DNA of 64,000 nt, from assembly GCF_014982805.1 (NCBI RefSeq), contig NZ_JADCKC010000001.1, forward strand, positions 186,001 to 250,000, read 5' to 3'. Origin of the DNA: Gemmiger gallinarum. GTDB lineage: Bacteria > Bacillota > Clostridia > Oscillospirales > Ruminococcaceae. The position numbers and the translations under genes are program-made. Shown here piece after piece: positions 39,265-47,875 of this stretch (its first letter is position 1; each line of letters begins with the position of its first letter). Under the pieces are notes generated by a model. It was given only the letters and a program-made list of their open reading frames with translations, was not told the origin of the DNA and ran no database searches.

Positions 39265-39354
39265 ATACAAAATCATGGTCTGTTATGGCTGTGTGCTGTC
39301 CGGAAACTTTCGGTACAGCAGGTATGGCTTTGATACAGGGGAGATTGTTAAACA

Positions 39355-40800
39355 ATGGAAAAACGCGAGAAACTGCAATACACCATGGTGTTTGCAGTGG
39401 ATTTGCTTAGCTTGGCGGTCAGCACACTGGTCTCATGGCTGTTTCTGGATCGGGTGCTGGGCGTGATTCTGGAATACTCCGGGGAAGATATCTTTCAATT
39501 TGTACTGATCTTGCTGCTGGCGTTTCTGCTGGTTTTCCTCATTTCCGAAAGCGCGCAGAATATTACGCGGCGCAGTGTCCCGGCCGAATTTGGAGATTGC
39601 CTGCGGGTAGATGCCCTGCTGGCGGCGATTCTGGCCGTATTCCTGCTGATTACAAAGGCGCCCCTTCTGGAGTCCCGCTATCTTTATGTGGGACTGCTTT
39701 CGGTCAATCTGGTAATGCTGTTTGTTGTTCGCTGCTGCCTCAAGCATTATTTGAACCGCACGTTTTACAAAGGCAGTATGGCATCCCTTGTGGGCGTTGT
39801 GACAACGCAGGACCGGGCTTCCAGCTTCATTCGGGAACTGAAGTCGGACTGGAGCATTCGTATTGTAGGGGTGGCTCTGGTGGATGAGGGGGTTGAGGTG
39901 CCTGAGGCTATTGAGTCGGTTCCGGTACGGGCCGGGTTTGACGGCTTTATGGAGTGGATTCGCCGGGAATCCCTGGATGAAGTGTATGTCAATCTTCCCT
40001 ATGCCACAGGGGAATCGCTTTGTCCGATCCTGGAAGAAATGGAAAGCATGGGGCTGGTGATTCATCTCAACGTTCCGGCGCTGGAGCGATTCTTCCCCAA
40101 AAAGCAGAAGGACCAGTGGGGGCCCAGGCTGCGCGGCGGCATTGAGGAACTGGACGGTGTGCCGCTTGTTACCATTGCGCCCACCAACCACAAGACTACA
40201 GATTTGCTGATCAAACGACTGATGGACATTGTGGGCGGCATTGTGGGTCTGGTTATTTCAATTCCCATCATCGCTGTTGTGGCGATTCCGCTCAAACTGG
40301 AATCCAAGGGCCCTTTGTTTTTCAAGCAAAAGCGGGTGGGACTGAACGGGCGTGTCTTTTCCATCTATAAACTGCGCAGCATGTATCAGGATGCCGAACA
40401 GCGTAAAAAAGAACTGATGGATAAAAATGAAATGCAGGGCCTGATGTTCAAGGTTGACGATGACCCACGGATCACCAGGGTGGGAAAATTCATTCGCCGG
40501 ACATCCATTGATGAACTGCCTCAGTTCTGGAATGTGCTTCGCGGGCAGATGAGTCTGGTTGGAACCCGCCCGCCGACAATGGACGAATACGAACGCTACC
40601 AGAGCCATCACAAACGCCGCCTGTCTATGAAACCGGGCATTACCGGTCTGTGGCAGGTCAGCGGCCGCAGTGACATCAAGGACTTTGAAGAGGTCGTGCG
40701 GCTGGATGTCTGGTATATCGACAACTGGTCTCTCAAGCTGGACATCAAGCTTCTGTTCAAGACAATCGGCGTGGTAATCAGCAGATCCGGAGCGGAATGA
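39355..40800 (+). CDS. Polyprenyl glycosylphosphotransferase (exopolysaccharide sugar transferase)
   Basis: A 481-aa PHPT of the WbaP/EPS type: four N-terminal membrane spans (to about residue 125), a CoA-binding-like middle region, a further span (about 292-312), and the C-terminal bacterial sugar transferase domain with KRLMDIVGGIVGL, FKQKRVGLNG, KLRSMYQDA, RRTSIDELPQFWNVL and WQVSGRSDIKDFEE. It transfers a sugar phosphate from a nucleotide sugar to undecaprenyl phosphate, the first step of polysaccharide assembly. No other polysaccharide genes lie beside it. Confidence 0.92.
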   Translation: MEKREKLQYTMVFAVDLLSLAVSTLVSWLFLDRVLGVILEYSGEDIFQFVLILLLAFLLVFLISESAQNITRRSVPAEFGDCLRVDALLAAILAVFLLITKAPLLESRYLYVGLLSVNLVMLFVVRCCLKHYLNRTFYKGSMASLVGVVTTQDRASSFIRELKSDWSIRIVGVALVDEGVEVPEAIESVPVRAGFDGFMEWIRRESLDEVYVNLPYATGESLCPILEEMESMGLVIHLNVPALERFFPKKQKDQWGPRLRGGIEELDGVPLVTIAPTNHKTTDLLIKRLMDIVGGIVGLVISIPIIAVVAIPLKLESKGPLFFKQKRVGLNGRVFSIYKLRSMYQDAEQRKKELMDKNEMQGLMFKVDDDPRITRVGKFIRRTSIDELPQFWNVLRGQMSLVGTRPPTMDEYERYQSHHKRRLSMKPGITGLWQVSGRSDIKDFEEVVRLDVWYIDNWSLKLDIKLLFKTIGVVISRSGAE

Positions 40801-40838
40801 AAAACGTGCTCTGGGGATCGCTGCCATACGGAAAAAAC

Positions 40839-40880
40839 AAAAAGGCTTACGGAAACGATATCGTTTCCGTAAGCCTTTTT
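40839..40880. terminator. 42-bp perfect palindrome acting as a bidirectional terminator
   Basis: The 21-bp left half is exactly complementary to the right half about the centre at 40859/40860 (ACGATATCGT in the middle), with A5 and T5 ends. It sits between the convergent sugar transferase and nadE genes. Confidence 0.9.
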
Positions 40881-40886
40881 TGCAGA

Positions 40887-42818
40887 TCAGCAGTTGGACA
40901 GTTTGGCTTCCAGCTCATCCAGTTCCTTTAACCAGAGAGCGTTGGCGGCATCGCTGGGCATGCGCCAATCAGCACGGGGAGAGAGTGTGACGGAACCAAC
41001 CTTGGGACCGTCGGGCAGGCAGCTGCGCTTGAACTGCTGCGCAAAGAAGCGGCGGTAGAAGTTGCGCAGCCAGTACAGCAGAGTGGCAGCATCGTAACGC
41101 CCATCAAAAGCCCGCTTCGCCAGACGGAAGATTTTGGACGGCGTAAACCCGAAGCGGAGTACGTAGTACAGATAGAAGTCATGCAGCTCGTAAGGACCGA
41201 CCAGCTTTTCGGTCTGCTGGCTGAAACTGCCGTCCGTGGCGACAGGCAGAAGTTCCGGGCTGACGGGGGTGTCCAGAATATCCAGAAGAACATCCCGCAG
41301 TCTTTCGTCGGCGGAACTGTCCGCGGCATACTGTACAATATGGCGGACCAGCGTTTTGGGAACGCCGGCATTTACGCCGTACATACTCATGTGATCCCCG
41401 TTGTAAGTGGCCCAGCCGAGAGCCAGTTCGCTCAAATCGCCGGTACCGATGACGAAGCCGCCGTTTTTGTTGGCATAGTCCATCAGCTCCAGCGTGCGGA
41501 CACGGGCTTGGCAGTTCTCGAAGGTGATATCATAGCAGTCGGGGGACTGACCGATGTCATCAAAATGACTCTGTACCGTGCGGGTGATGTCGATCTCGGC
41601 AAAACGAACGCCCAAAGCCTCGCACAGAATCTCGGCGTTGGTACGGGTGCGTTTGCTGGTGCCGAAGCAGGGCATGGTCAGAGCATGAATGGTGGCGGTG
41701 GGGCAGTTGAGTACCCGACAGGCCCGCACGGCCACCAGAAGAGCCAGACAGGAGTCGAGACCGCCCGAAATACCGATCACAGCACAGTTGGCATGGGTGT
41801 GTTCCATGCGCTTGGCAAGACCTTCGGCCTGAATGCGCAAGATCATCTCGCAGCGATCTGCGCGGGCGGTGGTCTCCTGCGGAACAAAGGGAGCGGGAGA
41901 GATTTCCCGGGTCAGTGTGGTCTCGGCCGAAGGCAGGTGGAAGGAAACGCGGGTATACCCGTCGGCCTGCGGTGCAAAGCTGGAATTTCGGATGCGCTCC
42001 TGCTGCAAACGCTCCAGGTCGAGTTCGGTCTGTGCGCGGCCGCTGCCAAAGGGAACCGATTCGCTGAGAAGAACGCCGTTCTCCGCAATCAGATTGTGCC
42101 CTGCAAAAACCATATCGGTGGTACTTTCACCGTGGCCGGCGTCTGCATAGAGATAGGCGCAGAGCAGACGGGCGCTCTGCCCGCAGACCAGTTCACGGCG
42201 GTAGGCGTCCTTGCCGATGGTCTCGTCGCTGGCCGAAAGGTTTGCCACCACCGTGGCGCCTGCCAGGGCATGGGCGCAACTGGGAGGAATGGGGGACCAG
42301 AGGTCCTCGCAGATTTCAACGCCAAGAACAAGACTGGGCATTTCCTCGCAGGCAAACAGCAGCCGGGTGCCGAACAGAGTGTCCTGATCGGCGAAGCGGA
42401 CGGCTTTTACCTCCGGCTGTCCGGCGGCAAAATGGCGCTTTTCATAAAACTCATTGTAGTTTGGCAGCCAGGTCTTGGGAACAAGGCCCAACAGGCGGCC
42501 GTCGGTCAGGACGGCCGCACAGTTATACAGTTTGCCGTCCATTGCCACGGGCAGACCCACGAGCAGAACCATTCCCAGTCCGACAGAGGCCTCCAGAATT
42601 TTGCGCAGCCCCTGTTCGGCGCCTTGTGTGAGAGGAGCCTGCAAAAACAGATCGCTGCAGGTATATCCGGTCAGACAGAGCTCCGGCAGACACAGCAGCC
42701 TGACGCCGTCAGCGGCAGCTCCCCGCATCTGCAAAATGATCTGCTCTGTATTGTAATCACAGTCTGCAACGCGCAGTGCAGGCGACGCTGCACGGACAGA
42801 AAGAAAACCGTCTTTCAT
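40887..42818 (-). CDS. nadE: Glutamine-hydrolysing NAD+ synthase
   Basis: A 643-aa two-domain enzyme. The N-terminal nitrilase-like glutaminase (about 1-270) has CLPELCLTGYTCSD (Glu), the Lys in LVPKTWLPNY, and the Cys in GVEICEDLW. The C-terminal synthetase has the P-loop IGISGGLDSCLALL and TGDLSELALGWATYNGDHMSMYG. It makes NAD+ from NaAD with glutamine-derived ammonia. The N-terminal domain makes it independent of free ammonia. Confidence 0.96.
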   Translation of the reverse strand: MKDGFLSVRAASPALRVADCDYNTEQIILQMRGAAADGVRLLCLPELCLTGYTCSDLFLQAPLTQGAEQGLRKILEASVGLGMVLLVGLPVAMDGKLYNCAAVLTDGRLLGLVPKTWLPNYNEFYEKRHFAAGQPEVKAVRFADQDTLFGTRLLFACEEMPSLVLGVEICEDLWSPIPPSCAHALAGATVVANLSASDETIGKDAYRRELVCGQSARLLCAYLYADAGHGESTTDMVFAGHNLIAENGVLLSESVPFGSGRAQTELDLERLQQERIRNSSFAPQADGYTRVSFHLPSAETTLTREISPAPFVPQETTARADRCEMILRIQAEGLAKRMEHTHANCAVIGISGGLDSCLALLVAVRACRVLNCPTATIHALTMPCFGTSKRTRTNAEILCEALGVRFAEIDITRTVQSHFDDIGQSPDCYDITFENCQARVRTLELMDYANKNGGFVIGTGDLSELALGWATYNGDHMSMYGVNAGVPKTLVRHIVQYAADSSADERLRDVLLDILDTPVSPELLPVATDGSFSQQTEKLVGPYELHDFYLYYVLRFGFTPSKIFRLAKRAFDGRYDAATLLYWLRNFYRRFFAQQFKRSCLPDGPKVGSVTLSPRADWRMPSDAANALWLKELDELEAKLSNC

Positions 42819-42836
42819 AGTTCGACCGCCTTTTGT

Positions 42837-42850
42837 TCTGAATATTCAGA
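42837..42850. promoter_or_regulatory. 14-bp palindrome in the nadE leader, possible operator
   Basis: TCTGAATATTCAGA is a perfect inverted repeat between the nadE -10 (42863-42868) and its start codon, around +6 to +19 of the transcript. A repressor site is plausible; no known NAD-regulator consensus was matched. Confidence 0.4.
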
Positions 42851-42862
42851 GTCTTTTCAATT

Positions 42863-42892
42863 ATCATAGCACAGTTCAAAGTGTCCCTGCAA
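42863..42892 (-). promoter_or_regulatory. Promoter of nadE
   Basis: On the minus strand TTGCAG (42887-42892), 18 bp, TATGAT (42863-42868) with extended TGC. Confidence 0.65.
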
Positions 42893-42960
42893 TAAAATCC
42901 CTAAATAGTCTGAATTAAATAACAAAATGTAAATCATAAAAATAAAAATGTAATATATAG

Positions 42961-42989
42961 TTGACATTGCAAGGTGCGTGTGATATTCT
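42961..42989 (+). promoter_or_regulatory. Promoter of the XRE-CPBP cassette
   Basis: TTGACA (42961-42966), 17 bp, TATTCT (42984-42989); GGAGG follows at 43001-43005. Confidence 0.7.
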
Positions 42990-43012
42990 GAAAACAGAAC
43001 GGAGGTGACCGC

Positions 43013-43225
43013 ATGGCAAAGAATCTCAAGCTGAAAGCGGCGCGTGCCGAAAAGGACATGACGCAAAGCGATCTGGCGGCGGCAGTCGGGGTATCACGGC
43101 AGACGATTCATGCCATTGAAAAAGGGGAGTATAACCCTACAATCCGGCTTTGCCGTGCCATTTGTCGGGCACTGGACAAAACGTTGGACGAACTGTTTTG
43201 GGAAGAAGAGGAGGCCGAACAATGA
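43013..43225 (+). CDS. Small XRE-family helix-turn-helix regulator
   Basis: A 70-aa protein that is almost only the HTH domain: LKAARAEKDMTQSDLAAAVGVSRQTIHAIEKGEYNPT, the typical Cro/CI recognition helices, then LDELFWEEEE. Proteins of this size and type usually control the membrane-protein gene beside them. GGAGGTGACCGC precedes the ATG, and its stop overlaps the next start (ATGA). Confidence 0.92.
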   Translation: MAKNLKLKAARAEKDMTQSDLAAAVGVSRQTIHAIEKGEYNPTIRLCRAICRALDKTLDELFWEEEEAEQ

Positions 43226-43692
43226 ATACCATCTTCAAGTCAAGCAAACTGGACGAGATGCAGGAAATTCAGATGCTCAAAATCGAGCATTACGGTTTGT
43301 GGCTGGCTTTTTGGGGGATGCTGGTGATTACCGTGGTACAGGCATCTATGGGAGCTCCTTTTCGGCAATATGCTGCGGAAGGCTTTCTGATGTGCATTCT
43401 GGCCGTATTTGAACTGGTAGCCAGCCTGAAATACGGGCTTTGGGACAGAACCGGCAAACCCAGTCTGAGCATCAATCTTCTTGCCGCGCTGGCGGCTGCG
43501 GCCATTACAGGCGGCAGCGCTTTTGTCGAGCAGGGATACTGGCCGGGGGCTTTGCTCAGCGGCGGCTGTTCTTTCCTGCTGACTTTTGGCCTTTTACAGC
43601 TCTGGGCATCTCTGTACCGCAAACGCCGGGCAAAGATGGACCATGCCGAGGAAGAAACTGCATCGGATGAGGAGGACGATTCCCATGAATGA
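43222..43692 (+). CDS. Small membrane protein (DUF6773-like)
   Basis: A 156-aa protein with four membrane spans after a cytosolic N-terminus (DEMQEIQMLKIEHYGLWLAFWG) and an acidic, charged C-terminal tail (AKMDHAEEETASDEEDD). The N-terminal pattern resembles DUF6773 proteins, which accompany small XRE regulators in Clostridia; no function is known. ATG 43222 overlaps the regulator stop. The end overlaps the CPBP gene by 8 bp, giving a tight three-gene unit. Confidence 0.7.
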   Translation: MNTIFKSSKLDEMQEIQMLKIEHYGLWLAFWGMLVITVVQASMGAPFRQYAAEGFLMCILAVFELVASLKYGLWDRTGKPSLSINLLAALAAAAITGGSAFVEQGYWPGALLSGGCSFLLTFGLLQLWASLYRKRRAKMDHAEEETASDEEDDSHE

Positions 43693-44731
43693 AAAAAATC
43701 AATCCCTTTCCCGCAAAGAACTCTGGATCTTTCTGGCCATCGCATACGGATGCCCGTACCTGATGGGGATTCCCATGTATTTCGGCCTGTCGGCAGGGGC
43801 GGATGTGACGGCATTTCCTCTGGCCCAGATGCTGTATCCGGCGGCGGGTGTGATGCTTGCCTTCCTTGTCACGAGACGAAAGGACCCCATGCTTCCCCGG
43901 GGTTTTTACGGCTTCTATCTGTTTGTCACGGCAGCCATGCTGGTATGCTGCCTGTGCAGCGTGCTGATGCCCGGTGCAGACTGGCTCAGTATTTCCAACT
44001 ATGCTGTGATCGCTGCGAGCCTCATCGGCTGGGTCATTCTGTTGGCGACCCGGCGGGAAAAACGCGCCGCCTACGAACTGGGCTGGCGCAAGGGGAGTAT
44101 TTCCGGTGTATGGCTTTGCACCCTGATTTTTGCGGGACTGTATGTGCTTCGCATTTTCCTGCCTGCTTTCCTGACGGGAACCCAGAGCCCTTATCTGGAG
44201 TATCTGCTCACCCCCATGCCGTACATTATGCTGCTCAATGTGGTGCTTAACTTTTTCCTTAGCTTCCTCTGCTTTTTCGGCGAGGAATATGGCTGGCGGT
44301 ATTTTCTGCAGCCCCGCATGCAGGCAAAATTCGGCACCCGCAAGGGTGTGATTTTGCTGGGGGTGGTATGGGGACTGTGGCACCTGCCGCTCAATCTGTT
44401 CTATTACGCGCCGGATACGCCGCTTCAGAGTATTCTGCTGCAGCAGATTACCTGCATCTGCCTGGGAATTGTCATTGCCTACGGCTATCTCCGGACGGGC
44501 AACATCTGGACCGCTGTGATCATGCATTTCCTCAATAATAACATGGGCCTGATTTTTGTGCCGGACCTCAGCTTCCAGAATCAGGCGTACGGCTGGGGGG
44601 ATGTGCTGTACTCGCTTATTCTGATGGGAGTGCTTCATCTGCCGTTTTTGTTCAGCCGCGTATTCAACGGGAAAAAACCGGAACCACCTCAGGCTCAGGC
44701 AACAAACGCCCCCACCGATGGGCAGCTGTAA
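43685..44731 (+). CDS. CPBP family intramembrane glutamic endopeptidase
   Basis: A 348-aa polytopic protein with about eight spans. The CPBP (Abi) motifs are present: FGEEYGWRYFL (EExxxR) around residue 198-208 and LWHLPLNLF (HxxxN) with a third HFLNNN near residue 280. This family includes CAAX-like proteases and bacteriocin immunity proteins. ATG 43685 follows GAGGAGG; the frame open to 43586 lies inside the previous gene. It is the last gene of the XRE cassette. Confidence 0.88.
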   Translation: MNEKNQSLSRKELWIFLAIAYGCPYLMGIPMYFGLSAGADVTAFPLAQMLYPAAGVMLAFLVTRRKDPMLPRGFYGFYLFVTAAMLVCCLCSVLMPGADWLSISNYAVIAASLIGWVILLATRREKRAAYELGWRKGSISGVWLCTLIFAGLYVLRIFLPAFLTGTQSPYLEYLLTPMPYIMLLNVVLNFFLSFLCFFGEEYGWRYFLQPRMQAKFGTRKGVILLGVVWGLWHLPLNLFYYAPDTPLQSILLQQITCICLGIVIAYGYLRTGNIWTAVIMHFLNNNMGLIFVPDLSFQNQAYGWGDVLYSLILMGVLHLPFLFSRVFNGKKPEPPQAQATNAPTDGQL

Positions 44732-44765
44732 GGCGGGAATAAAGGCGTAAACAAAACACAGCAAG

Positions 44766-44808
44766 AAAAAAACAGGCCGGGGACTGCATTTACAGTCTCC
44801 GGCCTGTT
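44766..44808 (-). terminator. Terminator of the HAD hydrolase gene
   Basis: AACAGGCCGG-GACTG pairs with CAGTC-CCGGCCTGTT (one mismatch bulge). The T-run lies on the minus strand (complement of 44766-44772), so it mainly ends the leftward HAD gene; the rightward side has only a short T-run. Confidence 0.8.
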
Positions 44809-44837
44809 GGCTGACAAGCAGGGGTTGAGGGCGGCAA

Positions 44838-45500
44838 TCAGGAATTCGATTTTGTCTCCTGCTGCGGAGCGGGCATGGGAGCGCGGCGGTTGGTCAGATG
44901 AATGCCGCAGAGGCCCAGCGCCCGGTTAAAGGACTTCTTGTTCTTATACAGGATGCCGGTAATGCCCAAGTTGTAGGCCGCCTGGGCATTCTGCTTGTTG
45001 TCGTCCACAAAGATGGATTCCTCGTAAGCAAGGTGATATTTCTGCATCAGCAGGGTATAGATTTTGGGATCGGGCTTGTTGACGTGGACATCACAGGAGG
45101 CGATGCCGCCGTCGAACAGGGGAAAAAAGTCCCGCTGTTTGATGTTTTCCATGGTGTCGGCGGCAATGTTGGAGAGGTAGTACAGCCGATACCCGGCAAG
45201 CTTCAGCTTGCACATGGTCTTGATGGTTGTTTTTTTGGTGCGCAGGATCTTTTCCCACTCGTCGATGACGGTTTGGACCTCAAAGGTGCGGCCGCAGCTG
45301 GCAGCGTTTTCCAGCATAATACGGTTGGCCGCTGCCCGGGTGATGTCGCCCCGGTCCAGATCCTCCCATTCCTTGCTGCCGAAGGTCAGATCGTAGACGG
45401 CATCCTCAGCGGACTTGTTCATGAAATAATCCATAAGGAAATCTCTGGGGTTGAAGTCCACGACAACGCCGCCCAGATCGAAAATGATGTTTTTATACAT
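44838..45500 (-). CDS. HAD-superfamily hydrolase
   Basis: A 220-aa HAD phosphatase. Motif I is IIFDLGGVVVDF (the second Asp being replaced by Gly as in YihX-like members), motif II YLSNI, motif III Lys in NKPDPKIY, motif IV FVDDNKQN. It is closest to the sugar-phosphatase or epoxide-hydrolase N-terminal-like HAD subgroup. The substrate is unknown. The Gln/Asn/Pro-rich C-terminal tail is not conserved. Confidence 0.87.
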   Translation of the reverse strand: MYKNIIFDLGGVVVDFNPRDFLMDYFMNKSAEDAVYDLTFGSKEWEDLDRGDITRAAANRIMLENAASCGRTFEVQTVIDEWEKILRTKKTTIKTMCKLKLAGYRLYYLSNIAADTMENIKQRDFFPLFDGGIASCDVHVNKPDPKIYTLLMQKYHLAYEESIFVDDNKQNAQAAYNLGITGILYKNKKSFNRALGLCGIHLTNRRAPMPAPQQETKSNS

Positions 45501-45561
45501 AAATCAGGAACCTCCAGGCCCGAGGGGGCCGTTCGTCTCGAATGGCAAAGTATGATTTTGC

Positions 45562-45590
45562 ATTATACACCATTTTGTCTGTCCTGTCAC
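45562..45590 (-). promoter_or_regulatory. Promoter of the HAD hydrolase
   Basis: On the minus strand GTGACA (45585-45590), 17 bp, TATAAT (45562-45567). Confidence 0.65.
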
Positions 45591-45669
45591 CTGCCGCAGG
45601 GAACAAATCCCTTTGTGCACCATATAATGGAAGGAGAAGGCAATCGGCAGAACTGCGGGGGTGATGACC

Positions 45670-45939
45670 ATGACATTGCGGGAACTGAGCAGAAAAGATG
45701 TGATTCAGGCCAAAACGGGGGAAAATCTGGGACGGGTGGACGATATCGGCTTTGACAGCGCCACGGCGCAGATCAAGTCGGTGATCCTGCATGGACGCTG
45801 CCATTGTTTCGGGCTTCTGGGGCGGGACGAGGACCTGGAAATCCCCTGGGAGAGCATCCGAAGTGTGGGAGCGGATGTGATCATGGTGGACCTGCCGGAG
45901 CACACCTGCAGCCGGCAGCCCAGACGTTTCTTTGGCTGA
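45670..45939 (+). CDS. YlmC/YmxH family PRC-barrel protein
   Basis: An 89-aa PRC-barrel protein: LRELSRKDVIQAKTGENLGRVDDIGFD, then RDEDLEIPWESIRSVGADVIMVD. YlmC/YmxH proteins are sporulation-associated in Clostridia and Bacillus, but the function is unclear. ATG 45670 fits best with GCGGGGG as ribosome site; GTG 45661 and ATG 45664 are in frame but too close to it. A TATAAT at 45623-45628 lies upstream without a good -35. Confidence 0.85.
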   Translation: MTLRELSRKDVIQAKTGENLGRVDDIGFDSATAQIKSVILHGRCHCFGLLGRDEDLEIPWESIRSVGADVIMVDLPEHTCSRQPRRFFG

Positions 45940-46027
45940 ATGGGGGACGGTGACGCCTGGCGGGGATAAAAATCGGTGTTTTGCACCCTGTACGGCATAA
46001 AAAATCGGGAAAATGCCGAAAATATGC

Positions 46028-46056
46028 TTGCAAAGCCTCCGGGCTTGTGCTATTAT
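46028..46056 (+). promoter_or_regulatory. Promoter and leader of rpsB-tsf
   Basis: TTGCAA (46028-46033), 17 bp, TATTAT (46051-46056) with extended TGC. The roughly 110-nt leader has a hairpin CCCAAT-tccg-ATTGGG (46095-46110). Ribosomal leaders often bind the encoded protein; whether S2 acts here is an inference. Confidence 0.75.
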
Positions 46057-46170
46057 ATTACGGCAATACACACGCATTGCGTTGTTTTTTTGTGCCCAAT
46101 TCCGATTGGGTTAGGAAACAATCACGCGGTGCGGAGGGTAAAACTAAATGATATTTGGAGGAAAATCACT

Positions 46171-46899
46171 ATGGCAGTCGTATCCATGAAACAGCTTCTC
46201 GAAGCAGGCGTCCACTTCGGTCACCAGACCCGTCGCTGGAACCCCAAGATGGCAAAGTACATCTTCACCGAGCGCAACGGCATCTACATCATCGACCTGC
46301 AGAAGACCGTTAAGAAGCTGGATGAGGCTTACAACTTTGTTCGTGAGACCGCAGCCGCCGGCGGCGACATCCTGTTTGTCGGCACCAAGAAGCAGGCTCA
46401 GGAGTCCATTCGCGATGAGGCTACCCGCTGCGGCATGCACTATGTCAACGCTCGCTGGCTGGGCGGTATGCTGACCAACTTCCGCACCATCCGCAAGCGC
46501 ATCGACCGCATGGATCAGCTCAAGACCATGCAGGAGGACGGCACCTTTGATCTGCTGCCCAAGAAGGAAGTTGTCAAGCTCGAGCTGGAGATGGCCAAGC
46601 TGGAGAAGTATCTGGGCGGCGTCAAGAACCTGAAGGGTCTGCCCAAGGCCATGTTCATTGTTGACCCCCACAAGGAGCGCATTGCCGTTTCTGAGGCCCG
46701 CAAGCTGAACATCCCCATCATTGCTATCGTCGATACCAACTGCGATCCCGATGAGATCGATTACGTCATCCCCGGCAACGACGACGCTATCCGCGCTGTC
46801 AAGCTGATCTCCGGCGCTATGGCTGATGCTGTTCTGGAAGGCAAGCAGGGCACCCAGGACGCTGAGGCAGCTCCCGCTCAGGAGCAGGCTCAGGCCTGA
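46171..46899 (+). CDS. rpsB: 30S ribosomal protein S2
   Basis: A 242-aa protein with [37 protein letters not shown], and [17 protein letters not shown]. It binds the 30S head-body junction. The frame runs back to 45976, but ATG 46171 has TTGGAGG 9 bases upstream and gives the family start. Confidence 0.97.
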   Translation: MAVVSMKQLLEAGVHFGHQTRRWNPKMAKYIFTERNGIYIIDLQKTVKKLDEAYNFVRETAAAGGDILFVGTKKQAQESIRDEATRCGMHYVNARWLGGMLTNFRTIRKRIDRMDQLKTMQEDGTFDLLPKKEVVKLELEMAKLEKYLGGVKNLKGLPKAMFIVDPHKERIAVSEARKLNIPIIAIVDTNCDPDEIDYVIPGNDDAIRAVKLISGAMADAVLEGKQGTQDAEAAPAQEQAQA

Positions 46900-46953
46900 G
46901 TAAATCCCCACACCTGTCACGCGAACTTTTGAAACGGAAAGGACAATAGAATT

Positions 46954-47871
46954 ATGGCTATTTCTGCAAAAGACGTTATGGAACTGCGCAAGCAGACCGA
47001 CTGCGGCATGATGGAGTGCAAGAAGGCTCTGACCCAGGCTGACGGCGATTTCGCCAAGGCCATTGAGATCCTGCGTGAGCAGGGCCTGGCAACTGCTTCC
47101 AAGAAGGCTGGCCGTATCGCTGCTGAGGGCATGGTTTACGCCGTTGCTTTTGAAAACTGCGCTGTCATGGTCGAGGTTAACGCTGAGACCGACTTTGTTG
47201 CCAAGAACGACAAGTTCGTTGACTTCACCAAGGAGCTGGCTGGCGTTATCGCTGAGCAGGCTCCCGCTGATGTGGATGCGCTGATGACCTGCAAAATGGG
47301 CGAGGGCACTGTTGATGATGCGCTCAAGGCTCTGATTCTGGTCATCAAGGAGAACATCAAGGTTCGCCGTTTTGCCCGCTATGAGGGCCATTGCTCTGCT
47401 TATGTCCACGGCGGCGGCACCCATGGTGTCATCGTCAAGTTCGAGACCAGCGACGAGGTTGCTGCAAAGCCTGAGTTCGTTGCTTTCGGCAAGGACATTG
47501 CTATGCAGATCGCTGCTGCCAACCCCACCTACCTGAACCAGGAGGCTGTGCCTGCTGACGTTCTGGCCAAGGAGAAGGAGATCGTTCTGGCTCAGATGGC
47601 CAACGATCCCAAGACTGCCAACAAGCCCGACGCTATCAAAGAGAAGATGGCCATCGGCAAGCTGGGCAAGTTCTACAAGGAGAACTGCCTGATGGATCAG
47701 GCGTTCATCAAGGACGGCAGCATGGACGTTACCAAGTATGTTGCTGCTACTGCCAAGGAGCTGGGCGGCGACATCAAGGTCGTCGAGTACACCCATTATA
47801 TCAAGGGTGAGGGCCTGGAGAAGCGCAACGAGGATTTCGCTGCTGAAGTGGCTGCTGCTATCAAGGGCTGA
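46954..47871 (+). CDS. tsf: Elongation factor Ts
   Basis: A 305-aa nucleotide-exchange factor for EF-Tu. ELRKQTDCGMMECKKAL (UBA-like N-terminal domain) and VEVNAETDFVAKNDKF are the signature motifs. It follows rpsB by 54 bp with GAAAGG. The stop codon TGA abuts the IS21-like mini-element; its last A is the first base of the target duplication. Confidence 0.97.
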   Translation: MAISAKDVMELRKQTDCGMMECKKALTQADGDFAKAIEILREQGLATASKKAGRIAAEGMVYAVAFENCAVMVEVNAETDFVAKNDKFVDFTKELAGVIAEQAPADVDALMTCKMGEGTVDDALKALILVIKENIKVRRFARYEGHCSAYVHGGGTHGVIVKFETSDEVAAKPEFVAFGKDIAMQIAAANPTYLNQEAVPADVLAKEKEIVLAQMANDPKTANKPDAIKEKMAIGKLGKFYKENCLMDQAFIKDGSMDVTKYVAATAKELGGDIKVVEYTHYIKGEGLEKRNEDFAAEVAAAIKG

Positions 47872-47875
47872 TTTG

